64,000 bases of DNA, taken from contig NZ_CP120863.1 in assembly GCF_026191725.2 (NCBI RefSeq), positions 3,018,001 through 3,082,000 of the forward strand, written 5' to 3'. Positions 45,983-55,757 of this stretch are shown in pieces. The position numbers and the translations under genes are program-made. The notes beneath the pieces were generated by a model. That model worked only from the letters and a program-made list of their open reading frames with translations. It searched no databases and had not been told where the DNA came from. Source of the DNA: Roseibium porphyridii (GTDB lineage Bacteria; Pseudomonadota; Alphaproteobacteria; Rhizobiales; Stappiaceae). How positions within the stretch are numbered: the stretch's first letter is position 1; every line of letters begins with the position of its first letter.

Positions 45983-47159
45983 GGCTCAGGTCCGTAACTT
46001 CAACATCAATTTCGGGCCCCAGCACCCGGCGGCCCACGGCGTTTTGCGTCTGGTCCTGGAGCTGGACGGTGAGGTGGTGACACGCGTTGATCCGCATATC
46101 GGTCTTCTTCACCGGGGTACCGAAAAGCTGATCGAGCAAAAGACCTATCTGCAGGCCGTTCCTTATTTCGACCGTCTCGACTACGTGGCGCCGATGAACC
46201 AGGAGCACGCCTTTGCTTTGGGCGTCGAGAAGTTGCTTGGCATCGAGGTTCCAAAGCGCGGCCAGCTTATCCGGGTGCTTTATTCGGAAATCGGACGGTT
46301 ACTGTCTCACCTTTTGAATATCACGACGCAGGCTCTCGATGTCGGTGCTCTGACACCGCCGCTTTGGGGGTTTGAGCCGCGCGAAGAATTGATGGTGTTC
46401 TATGAGCGCGCCTGTGGTGCCCGCATGCACGCAGCCTATGTGCGTCCGGGGGGAGTTCACCAGGACCTGCCAAGGGATCTGCTGGATGACATCTGGGACT
46501 TTTGCGATCCGTTTTTGCAGACCTGTGATGACATTGAAGGACTGTTGACGGACAACCGGATTTTCAAGCAACGGAACGTCGACATCGGTGTTGTCGATCT
46601 GGATGATGCGTGGGCCTGGGGCTTTTCCGGTGTCATGGTCCGGGGATCGGGCGCTCCTTGGGACCTTCGCAAATCTCAGCCATATGAGTGCTATTCCGAA
46701 CTCGACTTCGACATTCCCATTGGAAAGAACGGCGATTGTTATGACCGCTATTTGATCCGGATGGAAGAAATGCGGCAGTCGGTTCGCATCATGAAGCAGT
46801 GTCTTGAGAAGCTGACCGTTGAGACAGGGCCCGCGTCGTCAATCGATGGCAAGATCGTTCCTCCGAAACGGGGTGAAATGAAGCGGTCGATGGAAGCGCT
46901 CATACACCACTTCAAGCTCTACACCGAGGGTTACCACGTTCCCGCCGGTGAGGTTTATGCAGCGGTGGAAGCACCCAAAGGCGAATTTGGCGTTTATCTG
47001 GTCTCTGACGGCACAAACAAACCTTATCGCTGCAAGATCAAGGCGCCAGGATATGCGCATCTGCAAGCGATGGATTTCCTTTGCAAGGGCCACATGCTTG
47101 CCGACGTTTCTGCGGTTCTCGGTTCCATGGACATCGTTTTTGGCGAGGTCGACCGCTAG
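45975..47159 (+). CDS. nuoD: NADH-quinone oxidoreductase subunit D
   Basis: This 394-residue peripheral subunit (49 kDa family) forms the quinone site with NuoB. It opens with [18 protein letters not shown], and the quinone-loop His and Tyr lie in the GPQHPAAHG and [12 protein letters not shown] region. Arg47 in GLLHRGTEK (codon 46113-46115) is the counterpart of the mitochondrial arginine that is methylated by NDUFAF7. The ATG at 45975 overlaps the end of the GFA gene. An FkbM methyltransferase gene starts 3 bases after the stop. Confidence 0.97.
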   Translation: MAEAQVRNFNINFGPQHPAAHGVLRLVLELDGEVVTRVDPHIGLLHRGTEKLIEQKTYLQAVPYFDRLDYVAPMNQEHAFALGVEKLLGIEVPKRGQLIRVLYSEIGRLLSHLLNITTQALDVGALTPPLWGFEPREELMVFYERACGARMHAAYVRPGGVHQDLPRDLLDDIWDFCDPFLQTCDDIEGLLTDNRIFKQRNVDIGVVDLDDAWAWGFSGVMVRGSGAPWDLRKSQPYECYSELDFDIPIGKNGDCYDRYLIRMEEMRQSVRIMKQCLEKLTVETGPASSIDGKIVPPKRGEMKRSMEALIHHFKLYTEGYHVPAGEVYAAVEAPKGEFGVYLVSDGTNKPYRCKIKAPGYAHLQAMDFLCKGHMLADVSAVLGSMDIVFGEVDR

Positions 47160-47162
47160 ATC

Positions 47163-48158
47163 ATGACCTCGGCCGGAAACCCCATTGTTGTTGATTGGCG
47201 CACCGGTGCGATTTCAAACGCATCGCCTGTTGAGCGCGCCGGCCTCACTGCCATGAGCATTGCGGCCAGGGCGCTTGCGCCAGTGAACAGTCGTGGAATT
47301 TCCTATGTGGCCAAACTGATCAGCAAAGCTCTGCCCAGTCAAAAAGACATCTGCCTCGTGATGGACGAGGACCTAGAATTCTCATTCCCCTATGGAGATG
47401 CTTATTGGAGCCGCCTGTTGCAGCCCTTGAGCCTCTATGAGGAGGAAATCGAGGCGCTTCTGCTGACTTTTGTTGATCTTGACTACGCCTTCATCGATTG
47501 CGGTGCGAACTACGGTTATTGGTCGGCAAAGGTAACCAGCAGACGGTTCGGCAAACGCCAGACTGCTGCGGTGGAACTCGACCCGGTGAATTTCAAAAGG
47601 CTGCGCGAGAACGCGGTTCTGAACGACAACCGGTTCATTTGCATCAACCGGGCGGTGTTCGACAAGGATGGAGAAGTCCTGAACTTCTTCGGCCGCAAAC
47701 ATGAGGCCAGATCGCTGGTCGATCAGCAGGTTTCAGGGCGCGCCCTCGGTGATGTCGAGACGATAACTCTGGACAAGATTATCGAAGAAGCCGGGCTTGA
47801 GGATCACTCGAACATAATCTTGAAACTCGACGTTGAAGGAAGCGAGATTGAAGCTCTGAAGGGAGCAAGCAATCTTCTGCAAAAAGATGTTCTGATCATC
47901 TATGAAGACCATGGCGCCGATAGGAGTCATTCGGTTTCGAAGTACCTTTCCGAAGAATGTGGCATGCGGCTGTTTGGCTACAATGCTGATCGTTACTTCG
48001 AACTGGGCGCGGTTTTGGAGCTTGACGGCCTGAAACCCGACCGCCGCAAAGGTTATGATTTTTTCGCGACACAAAGCCGATTCTGGGTGGATCGTCTTGC
48101 CGGCCTTGTGGCCGGTCAGACGCAGACCAGAGATGGCGGTGTGGCAGTCGCGCAGTAA
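47163..48158 (+). CDS. FkbM-family methyltransferase inside the nuo operon
   Basis: This 331-residue protein has a SAM-binding fold of the FkbM type. Motif I is [15 protein letters not shown], the acidic motif II region is [13 protein letters not shown], and the characteristic [17 protein letters not shown] follows (about residues 218-234). An N-terminal ~100-residue extension precedes it. FkbM enzymes are mostly O-methyltransferases of small molecules or sugars, but many are uncharacterised. It lies 3 bases after nuoD and 14 before nuoE, in the same direction, so it is transcribed with complex I. No start ambiguity of note. Confidence 0.9.
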   Translation: MTSAGNPIVVDWRTGAISNASPVERAGLTAMSIAARALAPVNSRGISYVAKLISKALPSQKDICLVMDEDLEFSFPYGDAYWSRLLQPLSLYEEEIEALLLTFVDLDYAFIDCGANYGYWSAKVTSRRFGKRQTAAVELDPVNFKRLRENAVLNDNRFICINRAVFDKDGEVLNFFGRKHEARSLVDQQVSGRALGDVETITLDKIIEEAGLEDHSNIILKLDVEGSEIEALKGASNLLQKDVLIIYEDHGADRSHSVSKYLSEECGMRLFGYNADRYFELGAVLELDGLKPDRRKGYDFFATQSRFWVDRLAGLVAGQTQTRDGGVAVAQ

Positions 48159-48172
48159 ACGGGGATAACACC

Positions 48173-49423
48173 ATGGCAGTTCGCCGACTTGCCGCGGAAC
48201 AACCAGAAAGCTTCGTGTTCACTGAGAAAAATCTCGCGTGGGCCCATAAGCTGATCGACCGCTATCCGGCCGGACGTCAGGCCTCCGCGGTCATTCCGGT
48301 CTTGTGGCGCGCGCAGGAACAAAATGACGGTTGGGTGAGTGAGCCGGCAATCCGCTATATTGCCGAGTTGCTGGACATGCCCAAGATCCGTGTCCTGGAA
48401 GTTGCGACATTCTACACGATGTTCCAGCTGCAGCCGGTCGGAAAGAAAGCCCATATTCAGGTTTGCGGCACAACACCTTGCCAGCTGCGCGGTTCGGAAG
48501 ACCTTATCAAGATCTGCAAGTCGCGCATTGCCAAACATATGCACGAGATCTCAGAAGACGGCATGTTCTCGTGGGAAGAAGTCGAGTGTCTCGGTGCCTG
48601 CGTCAACGCCCCAATGGTACAGATCTTCAAGGACACCTATGAGGATCTGACGCCCGACAGTTTCAACAAGTTGCTCGATGATATCTCCGAAGGCAATGAA
48701 GTCACACCGGGTCCCCAGAACGGGCGACGCTTCGCAATGGCCGAAGGTGGCCAGACGTCCCTTACCGAGATCGACGACACCAGCCAGGGCGCGTTGCCCG
48801 TTGCTCATGTCGTTGACGGGGCTGAAAAGGCATCGCATGACTTTGCCGGAGCTTCCATCAATGTCGGTGGAAACGACTATGATGGCGTGCCGACTCCGGC
48901 AGAGGATGCTGTTGCCAAGGTGAGGGCAGCATTCGCGGCGAAAGCGGAGAAAAAGGCAGATGCACCGGCGCCAGCAGCTGAGGTAAAGAAATCAGAGGCT
49001 CCCGCTGCACAGAAAGCCGATACCAAAGACGCCAGCAAGGCAGACAAGCCAGCCAAGAAGGCGGCTGCACCAAAGTCTGCCGTCAAACCAAAGGCGGAAA
49101 AAGCTGCGGCCTCAGTTGAAGAAAAGGCGCCGGAAACACTGGCCGAAGCACGTGGCGGAAAACCCGATGATTTGAAGAAATTGAAGGGTGTTGGACCGAA
49201 ACTGGAAGCAACGCTTCATGAACTCGGTTTCTTCCATTTTGACCAGGTCGCGAACTGGGGCCCTGCGGAAGTCGCGTGGGTGGATAGCAGGTTGAAGTTC
49301 AAAGGTCGCATCGAACGCGACGGCTGGATTGAGCAGGCCAAGGTCCTGGCGTCCGGCGAAGACACAGAATTTTCCAAGCGCGTGGAAGCCGGTGATGTGG
49401 CCTCCTCCAAGAGCGAAGACTAG
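48173..49423 (+). CDS. nuoE: NADH-quinone oxidoreductase subunit E with long C-terminal extension
   Basis: This 416-residue subunit is more than twice the usual ~165-230. The first ~190 residues are a normal NuoE with the N1a 2Fe-2S ligands CGTTPC and CLGAC. An Ala/Lys/Glu-rich linker follows (about 235-320), and the C-terminal ~95 residues have a helix-hairpin-helix-like block [21 protein letters not shown]. This tail type is known in Hyphomicrobiales NuoE and in separate '41 kDa complex I' proteins; its job is not established. The nuoF gene starts 9 bases downstream. Confidence 0.93.
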   Translation: MAVRRLAAEQPESFVFTEKNLAWAHKLIDRYPAGRQASAVIPVLWRAQEQNDGWVSEPAIRYIAELLDMPKIRVLEVATFYTMFQLQPVGKKAHIQVCGTTPCQLRGSEDLIKICKSRIAKHMHEISEDGMFSWEEVECLGACVNAPMVQIFKDTYEDLTPDSFNKLLDDISEGNEVTPGPQNGRRFAMAEGGQTSLTEIDDTSQGALPVAHVVDGAEKASHDFAGASINVGGNDYDGVPTPAEDAVAKVRAAFAAKAEKKADAPAPAAEVKKSEAPAAQKADTKDASKADKPAKKAAAPKSAVKPKAEKAAASVEEKAPETLAEARGGKPDDLKKLKGVGPKLEATLHELGFFHFDQVANWGPAEVAWVDSRLKFKGRIERDGWIEQAKVLASGEDTEFSKRVEAGDVASSKSED

Positions 49424-49432
49424 GGGGTCGAG

Positions 49433-50734
49433 ATGCTGAAAGATCAGGATCGGATCTTCACCAATATCTACGGTCTGCATGACTGGGGTCTGCAAGGCGC
49501 GAAAAAGCGTGGCCAATGGGATAACACTAAAGCACTGCTGGACAAGGGCCGTGACTGGATTGTTCAGGAAATGAAGGATTCGGGCCTTCGCGGCCGCGGC
49601 GGTGCGGGTTTTCCGACGGGCTTGAAGTGGTCCTTCATGCCAAAGGAGACCGACGGACGTCCAGCTTACCTTGTAGTCAATGCAGACGAATCGGAGCCGG
49701 GAACCTGCAAGGACCGCGAAATTCTCCGGCATGATCCGCATACCCTCGTTGAGGGCTGCCTTGTCGCCGGGTTCGCGATGGGGGCCATTGCTGCATACAT
49801 TTATGTGCGCGGCGAGTTCATCCGGGAACGCGAACGTCTGCAGGCCGCGATCGACCAGGCATATGACGATGGCCTGATCGGCAAGAACAACAAGAACGGC
49901 TACGATTTCGATATCTACGTTCACCATGGTGCCGGAGCCTATATTTGCGGTGAAGAGACTGCTCTGCTCGAGAGTCTTGAGGGCAAAAAGGGCCAGCCGA
50001 GGCTGAAACCGCCGTTTCCGGCCAATGTCGGGCTTTATGGCTGCCCGACAACGGTGAACAATGTTGAATCGATCGCAGTTGCTCCGACAATCCTGCGTCG
50101 CGGTGCGGCCTGGTTCTCGGCGCTTGGACGTCCGAACAACACCGGCACGAAGCTTTTCTGTGTCTCCGGCCACGTCAACAAACCTGCGACATTCGAAGAG
50201 GAACTTGGTGTTCCTTTTGACGAAATGATCGACAAGCACTGCGGCGGCATTCAGGGCGGCTGGGAAAATCTCTTGGCGGTCATTCCGGGTGGGTCTTCGG
50301 TACCGTGCTGCACGGCCGAACAGATCAAGGAAGCGCCCATGGATTTCGACACCTTGCGTGGCATGGGATCGGGACTGGGCACGGCTGCGGTGATTGTCAT
50401 GGACAAGTCCACTGACATCATCAAGGCGATCGCAAGGCTTTCCTACTTCTACAAGCACGAGAGCTGCGGACAGTGTACCCCGTGCCGAGAAGGAACGGGT
50501 TGGATGTGGCGCGTCATGGAACGCATGGTCAAAGGCGAATCCTCTTATGAGGAAATCGACATGCTGTTCAAGGTGACCAAGCAGGTCGAAGGCCACACCA
50601 TTTGCGCCCTCGGAGATGCGGCCGCCTGGCCGATCCAGGGTTTGATCAAGAATTTCCGGCCGGTCATCGAACAGCGCATCGATGACTATGTCGCCAAGTC
50701 GAAGTCCTCTTCGACCATGGTGGCGGCTGAGTAA
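49433..50734 (+). CDS. nuoF: NADH-quinone oxidoreductase subunit F
   Basis: This 433-residue subunit oxidises NADH with FMN. The NADH/FMN site motifs [16 protein letters not shown] and [13 protein letters not shown] are present. The N3 4Fe-4S ligands lie in [15 protein letters not shown] plus the Cys of [12 protein letters not shown]. An apparent 494-residue frame on the other strand is a shadow. It works with NuoE and NuoG as the electron-input module. A GGGGTCGAG site precedes the ATG. Confidence 0.97.
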   Translation: MLKDQDRIFTNIYGLHDWGLQGAKKRGQWDNTKALLDKGRDWIVQEMKDSGLRGRGGAGFPTGLKWSFMPKETDGRPAYLVVNADESEPGTCKDREILRHDPHTLVEGCLVAGFAMGAIAAYIYVRGEFIRERERLQAAIDQAYDDGLIGKNNKNGYDFDIYVHHGAGAYICGEETALLESLEGKKGQPRLKPPFPANVGLYGCPTTVNNVESIAVAPTILRRGAAWFSALGRPNNTGTKLFCVSGHVNKPATFEEELGVPFDEMIDKHCGGIQGGWENLLAVIPGGSSVPCCTAEQIKEAPMDFDTLRGMGSGLGTAAVIVMDKSTDIIKAIARLSYFYKHESCGQCTPCREGTGWMWRVMERMVKGESSYEEIDMLFKVTKQVEGHTICALGDAAAWPIQGLIKNFRPVIEQRIDDYVAKSKSSSTMVAAE

Positions 50735-50760
50735 GCGGAACGGGATTTGGAGAGCAACGG

Positions 50761-52824
50761 ATGACGAAGCTCATCATCGACGGCAAAGAAGTGGAAGTCC
50801 CGGCGGACTATACGCTGCTTCAGGCCTGTGAAGAGGCGGGCGCCGAGGTTCCGCGCTTTTGTTACCATGATCGCTTGTCGATCGCGGGCAACTGCCGCAT
50901 GTGCCTTGTGGAAGTGAAGGGTGGGCCTCCCAAGCCGACGGCATCCTGTGCCATGGGCGTGAAGGATCTGCGCCCCGGTCCGAACGGCGAACCACCTGTG
51001 GTCGACACCAAATCCGAAATGGTCAAGAAGGCCCGCGAAGGGGTGATGGAGTTTCTCCTCATCAATCACCCGCTCGATTGCCCGATCTGCGACCAGGGCG
51101 GTGAGTGTGACCTGCAGGACCAGGCGATGGCCTATGGGGTCGATGGCTCCCGTTTCCATGAAAACAAACGTGCAGTTGAAAACAAGGAAATCGGGCCGCT
51201 GATCAAGACGATCATGACCCGGTGCATCCACTGCACACGTTGCGTTCGTTACACGACGGAAGTGTGCGGCGTAACCGATATGGGGCTTATTGGCCGCGGC
51301 GAGGACGCCGAAATCACCACGTATCTCGAGGCCGCGCTGTCGTCGGAGATGCAGGGCAACGTTGCAGACCTTTGTCCGGTGGGTGCGCTCACCCACAAAC
51401 CATACGAGTTCCATGCCCGTCCGTGGGAGCTGACCAAGACGGAAAGTGTCGACGTGATGGATGCTGTGGGCTCCGCCATTCGGGTCGACACCCGTGGCAA
51501 GGAGGTCATGCGGGTGATGCCGCGGCTGAATGAAGAGATCAACGAAGAGTGGATCTCCGACAAGGCGCGCTACATCTGGGACGGACTGAAAACACAACGT
51601 CTCGACAGGCCATATGCCAAGGTAGACGGCAAGCTGCAGCCGGTTTCCTGGAATGAAGCTTTCCAGATCATTGCGGAAAAAGTGAAGGCAACAACCGCAG
51701 ACAGGATTGGATCTCTGGCTGGGCAGTTGGCAGGCGTTGAAGACATGTTTGCGCTCAAGAGCCTGATGGAAAAGCTCGGTGTTGCCAACATCGACAGCCG
51801 TTTCCCGGGATCGCCTTTGCATCCGAAGAACGGGCGTGCCAGCTACATCTTCAATTCCACGATCCAGGGGATTGAAGAAGCTGATGCAATCATGCTGATC
51901 GGTACCAATCCGCGTCAGGAAGCACCGGTTCTGAATGCCCGTATCCGCAAGCGGTGGTCCCAGGGTAACGTCAATATAGGATTGATCGGAGAAAACGCTG
52001 ATCTGACCTATCCGGTAACCTACCTTGGTGCAGGCCCTGACAGCCTGAAGCAATTCGTCGATCATGCGCCGGCAAATGCCGAACGTCCGATTTTCATAGT
52101 TGGGCAAGGTGCTCTCAATCGGCCGGACGGTGATGCCGTCTTTGCCAACATCGTTGCAGCTGCAAAGTCGCTCGGTGTGATCAAAGATGGCTGGAACGGC
52201 CTCAACATATTGCACACTGAAGCCTCACAGGTTGGCGCTCTTGATCTTGGTTTTGTGCCAGGAGAAGGCGGCAAAGACACTGGCGGAATGCTTGAGCAGG
52301 GCGCACTGGATGTTTTGTTCCTGCTGGGTGTCGACGAAGTGGACGTTCCTGAAGGTGCATTTGTGGTCTATCAGGGCACACACGGCGACCGCGGAGCGCA
52401 TCGTGCCGATGTGATCCTTCCTGGCGCAGCCTACACCGAGAAATCCGCGATCTATGTGAATACCGAGGGTCGTGTTCAACTCGCCGACAGAGCGGCATTT
52501 CCTCCCGGAGATGCCCGTGAGGATTGGGCTATACTTCGAGCCTTGTCCGGGCATCTTGGGCAGACGCTTGAGTTCGATTCACTGAGCGAGTTGCGTGCGA
52601 AATTGTTTGAGGCGGTGCCGCATATGGCAAGCATCGACTCGATTGAAGAAGGCAATGCAGCCGATCTTCAGAAGCTGGCCAACGCCAAGGCCAAAATGGA
52701 TGGTGCCGGATTTGCCAATCAGGTCCGGGACTTTTATCTCACCAACCCGATCGCGCGTGCCTCCAAGGTGATGGCCGAGTGTTCGTCGCTCGCAAAAACG
52801 CGTGCGGCAGAAGCAGCAGAATAA
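50761..52824 (+). CDS. nuoG: NADH-quinone oxidoreductase subunit G
   Basis: This 687-residue iron-sulfur subunit of the N-module has the N-terminal 2Fe-2S domain ([15 protein letters not shown]), a His-Cys4 cluster region ([17 protein letters not shown]) and 4Fe-4S ligands [10 protein letters not shown]. The molybdopterin-oxidoreductase-like fold follows, without the cofactor. It lacks the extra N7 cluster type of E. coli, as far as visible cysteines show. The length is the usual ~690 of alphaproteobacteria. A GGAGAGCAACGG site precedes the ATG. Confidence 0.96.
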   Translation: MTKLIIDGKEVEVPADYTLLQACEEAGAEVPRFCYHDRLSIAGNCRMCLVEVKGGPPKPTASCAMGVKDLRPGPNGEPPVVDTKSEMVKKAREGVMEFLLINHPLDCPICDQGGECDLQDQAMAYGVDGSRFHENKRAVENKEIGPLIKTIMTRCIHCTRCVRYTTEVCGVTDMGLIGRGEDAEITTYLEAALSSEMQGNVADLCPVGALTHKPYEFHARPWELTKTESVDVMDAVGSAIRVDTRGKEVMRVMPRLNEEINEEWISDKARYIWDGLKTQRLDRPYAKVDGKLQPVSWNEAFQIIAEKVKATTADRIGSLAGQLAGVEDMFALKSLMEKLGVANIDSRFPGSPLHPKNGRASYIFNSTIQGIEEADAIMLIGTNPRQEAPVLNARIRKRWSQGNVNIGLIGENADLTYPVTYLGAGPDSLKQFVDHAPANAERPIFIVGQGALNRPDGDAVFANIVAAAKSLGVIKDGWNGLNILHTEASQVGALDLGFVPGEGGKDTGGMLEQGALDVLFLLGVDEVDVPEGAFVVYQGTHGDRGAHRADVILPGAAYTEKSAIYVNTEGRVQLADRAAFPPGDAREDWAILRALSGHLGQTLEFDSLSELRAKLFEAVPHMASIDSIEEGNAADLQKLANAKAKMDGAGFANQVRDFYLTNPIARASKVMAECSSLAKTRAAEAAE

Positions 52825-52840
52825 GGGGCAGGGGACCGAT

Positions 52841-53899
52841 ATGGCTGAGTTCATGACGACCTACGGTTGGCCGTTCCTCTGGATGGCATTCCAGAGCGTT
52901 CTGCTGATGGTCGTGCTTCTGGTGATTGTCGCCTATGTTCTTTACGCGGACCGGAAAATCTGGGCAGCCGTGCAGATCCGGCGTGGTCCGAATGTTGTCG
53001 GACCCTGGGGACTGTTTCAGAGTTTCGCCGATCTCCTCAAGTTTGTGCTGAAGGAGCCGGTTATTCCGGCGGGATCGAACAAGATCCTGTTTCTGCTGGC
53101 TCCGCTTGTTTCTGTGCTTCTGGCACTCGCCGCATGGTCGGTAATACCGGTGGCCGACGGCTGGGTCGTCGCCAACATCAATGTCGGAGTGCTTTTCGTC
53201 TTTGCCGTATCTTCACTTGAGGTTTATGGCGTCATTATCGGTGGTTGGGCTTCCAACTCCAAGTATCCGTTCCTGTCTGCACTGCGCTCCGCGGCGCAAA
53301 TGGTCTCATATGAAGTGTCGATCGGCTTCGTCATTGTTACTGTCCTGTTGTGTGCCGGAACGCTGAACCTTTCTGGCATCGTCCACGCACAGGAGACTGG
53401 CCTGGCGACCATGCTGGGCGTGCCTTGGCTGTCTTTCCTGAATTGGTATTGGCTGCCGCTGTTCCCGATGTTCGTGGTCTTCTTCATCTCAGCCCTTGCT
53501 GAAACCAACAGGCCTCCATTCGATCTGGCCGAAGCAGAATCAGAACTTGTTGCGGGTTTCATGGTCGAATATGGCTCGACCCCGTACATGATGTTCATGC
53601 TTGGTGAGTATGTCGCGATCTGCCTGATGTGCGCACTGATGACCATCTTCTTTATGGGGGGCTGGCTTCCGCCGTTTGATTTCGCGCCATTCACATGGGT
53701 ACCCGGCGTCGTCTGGTTTATTTTGAAGTGTCTGCTGGGCTTCTTCATGTTCGCCATGGTGAAGGCAATGGTGCCGCGTTACCGCTATGACCAGTTGATG
53801 CGCCTGGGCTGGAAAGTGTTCCTGCCGCTGTCTTTGGCGATGGTCGTGGTTGTCGCCGCTGTTTTGATGGTCATGGGCTGGGCGCCGGGCGCAGCGTGA
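52841..53899 (+). CDS. nuoH: NADH-quinone oxidoreductase subunit H
   Basis: This 352-residue membrane subunit (ND1) shapes the quinone entry and the E-channel. It has eight or nine membrane segments, the [18 protein letters not shown] loop near the N-terminus and the quinone-loop motif [19 protein letters not shown]. The ATG at 52841 has AGGGGACC upstream; a longer in-frame GTG start at 52802 lies inside nuoG and is rejected. Its last 4 bases overlap the next small gene. Confidence 0.97.
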   Translation: MAEFMTTYGWPFLWMAFQSVLLMVVLLVIVAYVLYADRKIWAAVQIRRGPNVVGPWGLFQSFADLLKFVLKEPVIPAGSNKILFLLAPLVSVLLALAAWSVIPVADGWVVANINVGVLFVFAVSSLEVYGVIIGGWASNSKYPFLSALRSAAQMVSYEVSIGFVIVTVLLCAGTLNLSGIVHAQETGLATMLGVPWLSFLNWYWLPLFPMFVVFFISALAETNRPPFDLAEAESELVAGFMVEYGSTPYMMFMLGEYVAICLMCALMTIFFMGGWLPPFDFAPFTWVPGVVWFILKCLLGFFMFAMVKAMVPRYRYDQLMRLGWKVFLPLSLAMVVVVAAVLMVMGWAPGAA

Positions 53900-54132
53900 G
53901 TATCTCGATAGCCGGCCTTGTCGGTGCAGCTGTTGGACTTTACATCGGCTGGCTCGATTGGAAGATCCTGAAGGGTATTCTTCAGGCGAGCGAGACGAAA
54001 AACAGACAGGCGGGCGGCGACGGTGGCGCCGTCGCAAAGCACAAGGCGCTTCTGGGCGCTCTGATATTTGGAGTTCCGGTGATCGGCTTCCCGATCATCG
54101 GTTATTGGGCCGCCAGCGCGCTGGCAGGTTGA
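53896..54132 (+). CDS. Small membrane protein between nuoH and nuoI, 78 residues
   Basis: It starts at a GTG whose bases overlap the nuoH stop (GTGA), typical of translational coupling, and ends 20 bases before nuoI. It has two membrane segments: residues 5-28 ([23 protein letters not shown]) and about 52-76 ([22 protein letters not shown]). They are joined by a charged, Gly-rich cytoplasmic or periplasmic loop. It is not one of the 14 core complex I subunits. Small extra frames inside nuo operons are known in Rhodobacter relatives. The position suggests an accessory subunit or assembly factor, which is inference. Confidence 0.75.
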   Translation: MSISIAGLVGAAVGLYIGWLDWKILKGILQASETKNRQAGGDGGAVAKHKALLGALIFGVPVIGFPIIGYWAASALAG

Positions 54133-54152
54133 GGAAAGAGAGGCAAAAAGCG

Positions 54153-54641
54153 ATGGGACTCAGTCAATCCGTCAAATCGCTGTTTCTGCAGGAGTTCGTG
54201 TCTGCATTCATTCTGGCGATGCGCTACTTCTTCAAGCCGAAGCCGACGATCAATTACCCTTTCGAGAAAGGGCCCGTCAGCCCGCGTTTCCGCGGGGAGC
54301 ACGCCCTTCGCCGTTATCCGAATGGCGAGGAACGGTGTATTGCCTGCAAACTCTGTGAGGCGATCTGCCCGGCGCAGGCCATTACGATCGAAGCAGGCCC
54401 GCGTCGCAACGACGGAACGCGCCGGACGACGCGTTACGACATCGACATGGTCAAGTGCATCTATTGCGGCTTCTGCCAGGAAGCCTGTCCGGTGGATGCA
54501 ATCGTCGAAGGACCGAATTTCGAATTCGCAACGGAAACCCGCGAAGAGCTCTACTATGACAAGGAAAAGCTGCTCGCAAATGGGGATCGTTGGGAGCGCG
54601 AAATCGCACGCAACATTGAAATGGACGCTCCTTACCGCTAG
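54153..54641 (+). CDS. nuoI: NADH-quinone oxidoreductase subunit I
   Basis: This 162-residue subunit carries two 4Fe-4S clusters (N6a and N6b) with ligands [12 protein letters not shown] and [12 protein letters not shown]. The N-terminal amphipathic helix ([18 protein letters not shown]) attaches it to the membrane arm. The ATG at 54153 is preceded by GAGGAAAGAGAGG. The cluster spacing is normal. It links the N-module to NuoB. Confidence 0.97.
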   Translation: MGLSQSVKSLFLQEFVSAFILAMRYFFKPKPTINYPFEKGPVSPRFRGEHALRRYPNGEERCIACKLCEAICPAQAITIEAGPRRNDGTRRTTRYDIDMVKCIYCGFCQEACPVDAIVEGPNFEFATETREELYYDKEKLLANGDRWEREIARNIEMDAPYR

Positions 54642-54731
54642 GAGCTAACCGCACATAACGATTTTCGCTTGGCAATCCGGCCGGGCCCCGCACTTCCGGC
54701 CGAAAGGCCACACCACAGGCAGGTCTTTGAA

Positions 54732-55346
54732 ATGATCCTGAAAGCCCTCTTTTTCTACCTGTTTGCCGGCGTCACGGTGGCGTCAGCATTCATGGTGATC
54801 GCGTCCCGCAACCCGGTGACGTCGGTTCTGTTTCTGATCCTGGCCTTTGTGAATTCTGCGGGTCTGTTCATCTTGCTGGGCGCTGAATATCTGGCGTTGC
54901 TGCTGGTGGTTGTCTATGTCGGTGCAGTCGCAGTTCTGTTCCTCTTTGTCGTGATGATGCTCGATGTGGACTTTGTCGAGTTGCGTCAGGGTTTTCTGCA
55001 GTATTTGCCTGTTGGTGCGCTGGTCGGTCTTATCCTGATGGTTGAGCTTCTGATGGGTGTGGGCACCTGGATCATTGCCCCTGAGATTTTGGGGCACGGA
55101 TCCGAACCGACGCCGGATCTGAGCCAAATGAGCAACATCGAAGCGCTCGGCTCGGTGCTTTACACGAAATACATCTATTTCTTCCAGGTCGCGGGCCTGG
55201 TGCTGCTTGTGGCAATGATCGGAGCAATCGTTCTGACACTGCGTCACAAGCGAAATGTCAAACGCCAGAGCATTCCGGACCAGGTTGCGCGGAACCGCGA
55301 AACAGCCATTGAGGTTCGGAAAGTTGAGCCTGGTAAAGGCATCTGA
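54732..55346 (+). CDS. nuoJ: NADH-quinone oxidoreductase subunit J
   Basis: This 204-residue membrane subunit (ND6) has five hydrophobic segments. The conserved pi-bulge segment around YLALLLVVVYVGAVAVLFLFVVMML takes part in coupling. The ATG at 54732 has CAGGT upstream. The 90-base gap after nuoI is the longest of the membrane-arm part apart from that before nuoK and holds no gene. Confidence 0.95.
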   Translation: MILKALFFYLFAGVTVASAFMVIASRNPVTSVLFLILAFVNSAGLFILLGAEYLALLLVVVYVGAVAVLFLFVVMMLDVDFVELRQGFLQYLPVGALVGLILMVELLMGVGTWIIAPEILGHGSEPTPDLSQMSNIEALGSVLYTKYIYFFQVAGLVLLVAMIGAIVLTLRHKRNVKRQSIPDQVARNRETAIEVRKVEPGKGI

Positions 55347-55442
55347 CGCGTAGCGCGCGTCGCAAGAGAATGTCCGGTGACCGACACGCTCCTCCGTGCG
55401 GTTTCTGGTTGGGGTAAACGAGGGGAGCACGGCGAGGCGCCC

Positions 55443-55751
55443 ATGGAAATCGGTCTGTCGCACTATCTGTCGGTCGCGGCGATCCTGTTCACAATCGGGA
55501 TTTTCGGGATCTTCCTGAACAGGAAAAACGTGATTGTCATCTTGATGTCCATCGAGCTGTTGCTGTTGTCGGTGAACATCAACTTTGTTGCCTTTTCGTC
55601 GTTCCTCGGCGACATGATGGGACAGGTTTTCACCATGCTGGTTCTCACCGTGGCCGCTGCAGAAGCGGCAATCGGTCTGGCGATCCTGGTGGTCTTCCAC
55701 CGGAACCGCGGCTCCATCGCCGTGGAAGACGTCAACGTGATGAAAGGTTAG
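55443..55751 (+). CDS. nuoK: NADH-quinone oxidoreductase subunit K
   Basis: This 102-residue membrane subunit (ND4L) has three membrane helices with the conserved membrane glutamates in [11 protein letters not shown] and [11 protein letters not shown], key to proton transfer. The frame extends upstream to a GTG at 55377, but [11 protein letters not shown] at 55443 matches the family start and length. Confidence 0.96.
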   Translation: MEIGLSHYLSVAAILFTIGIFGIFLNRKNVIVILMSIELLLLSVNINFVAFSSFLGDMMGQVFTMLVLTVAAAEAAIGLAILVVFHRNRGSIAVEDVNVMKG

Positions 55752-55757
55752 GAACCG

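Noticed and set aside
49112..50596. 494-residue open frame on the minus strand opposite nuoE/nuoF
   Set aside because: It lies wholly across nuoE and nuoF, has no family resemblance and reflects codon bias of the real genes.
50686..52215. 509-residue minus-strand frame opposite nuoG
   Set aside because: Shadow of nuoG; nuoG has all expected iron-sulfur ligands in the other frame.
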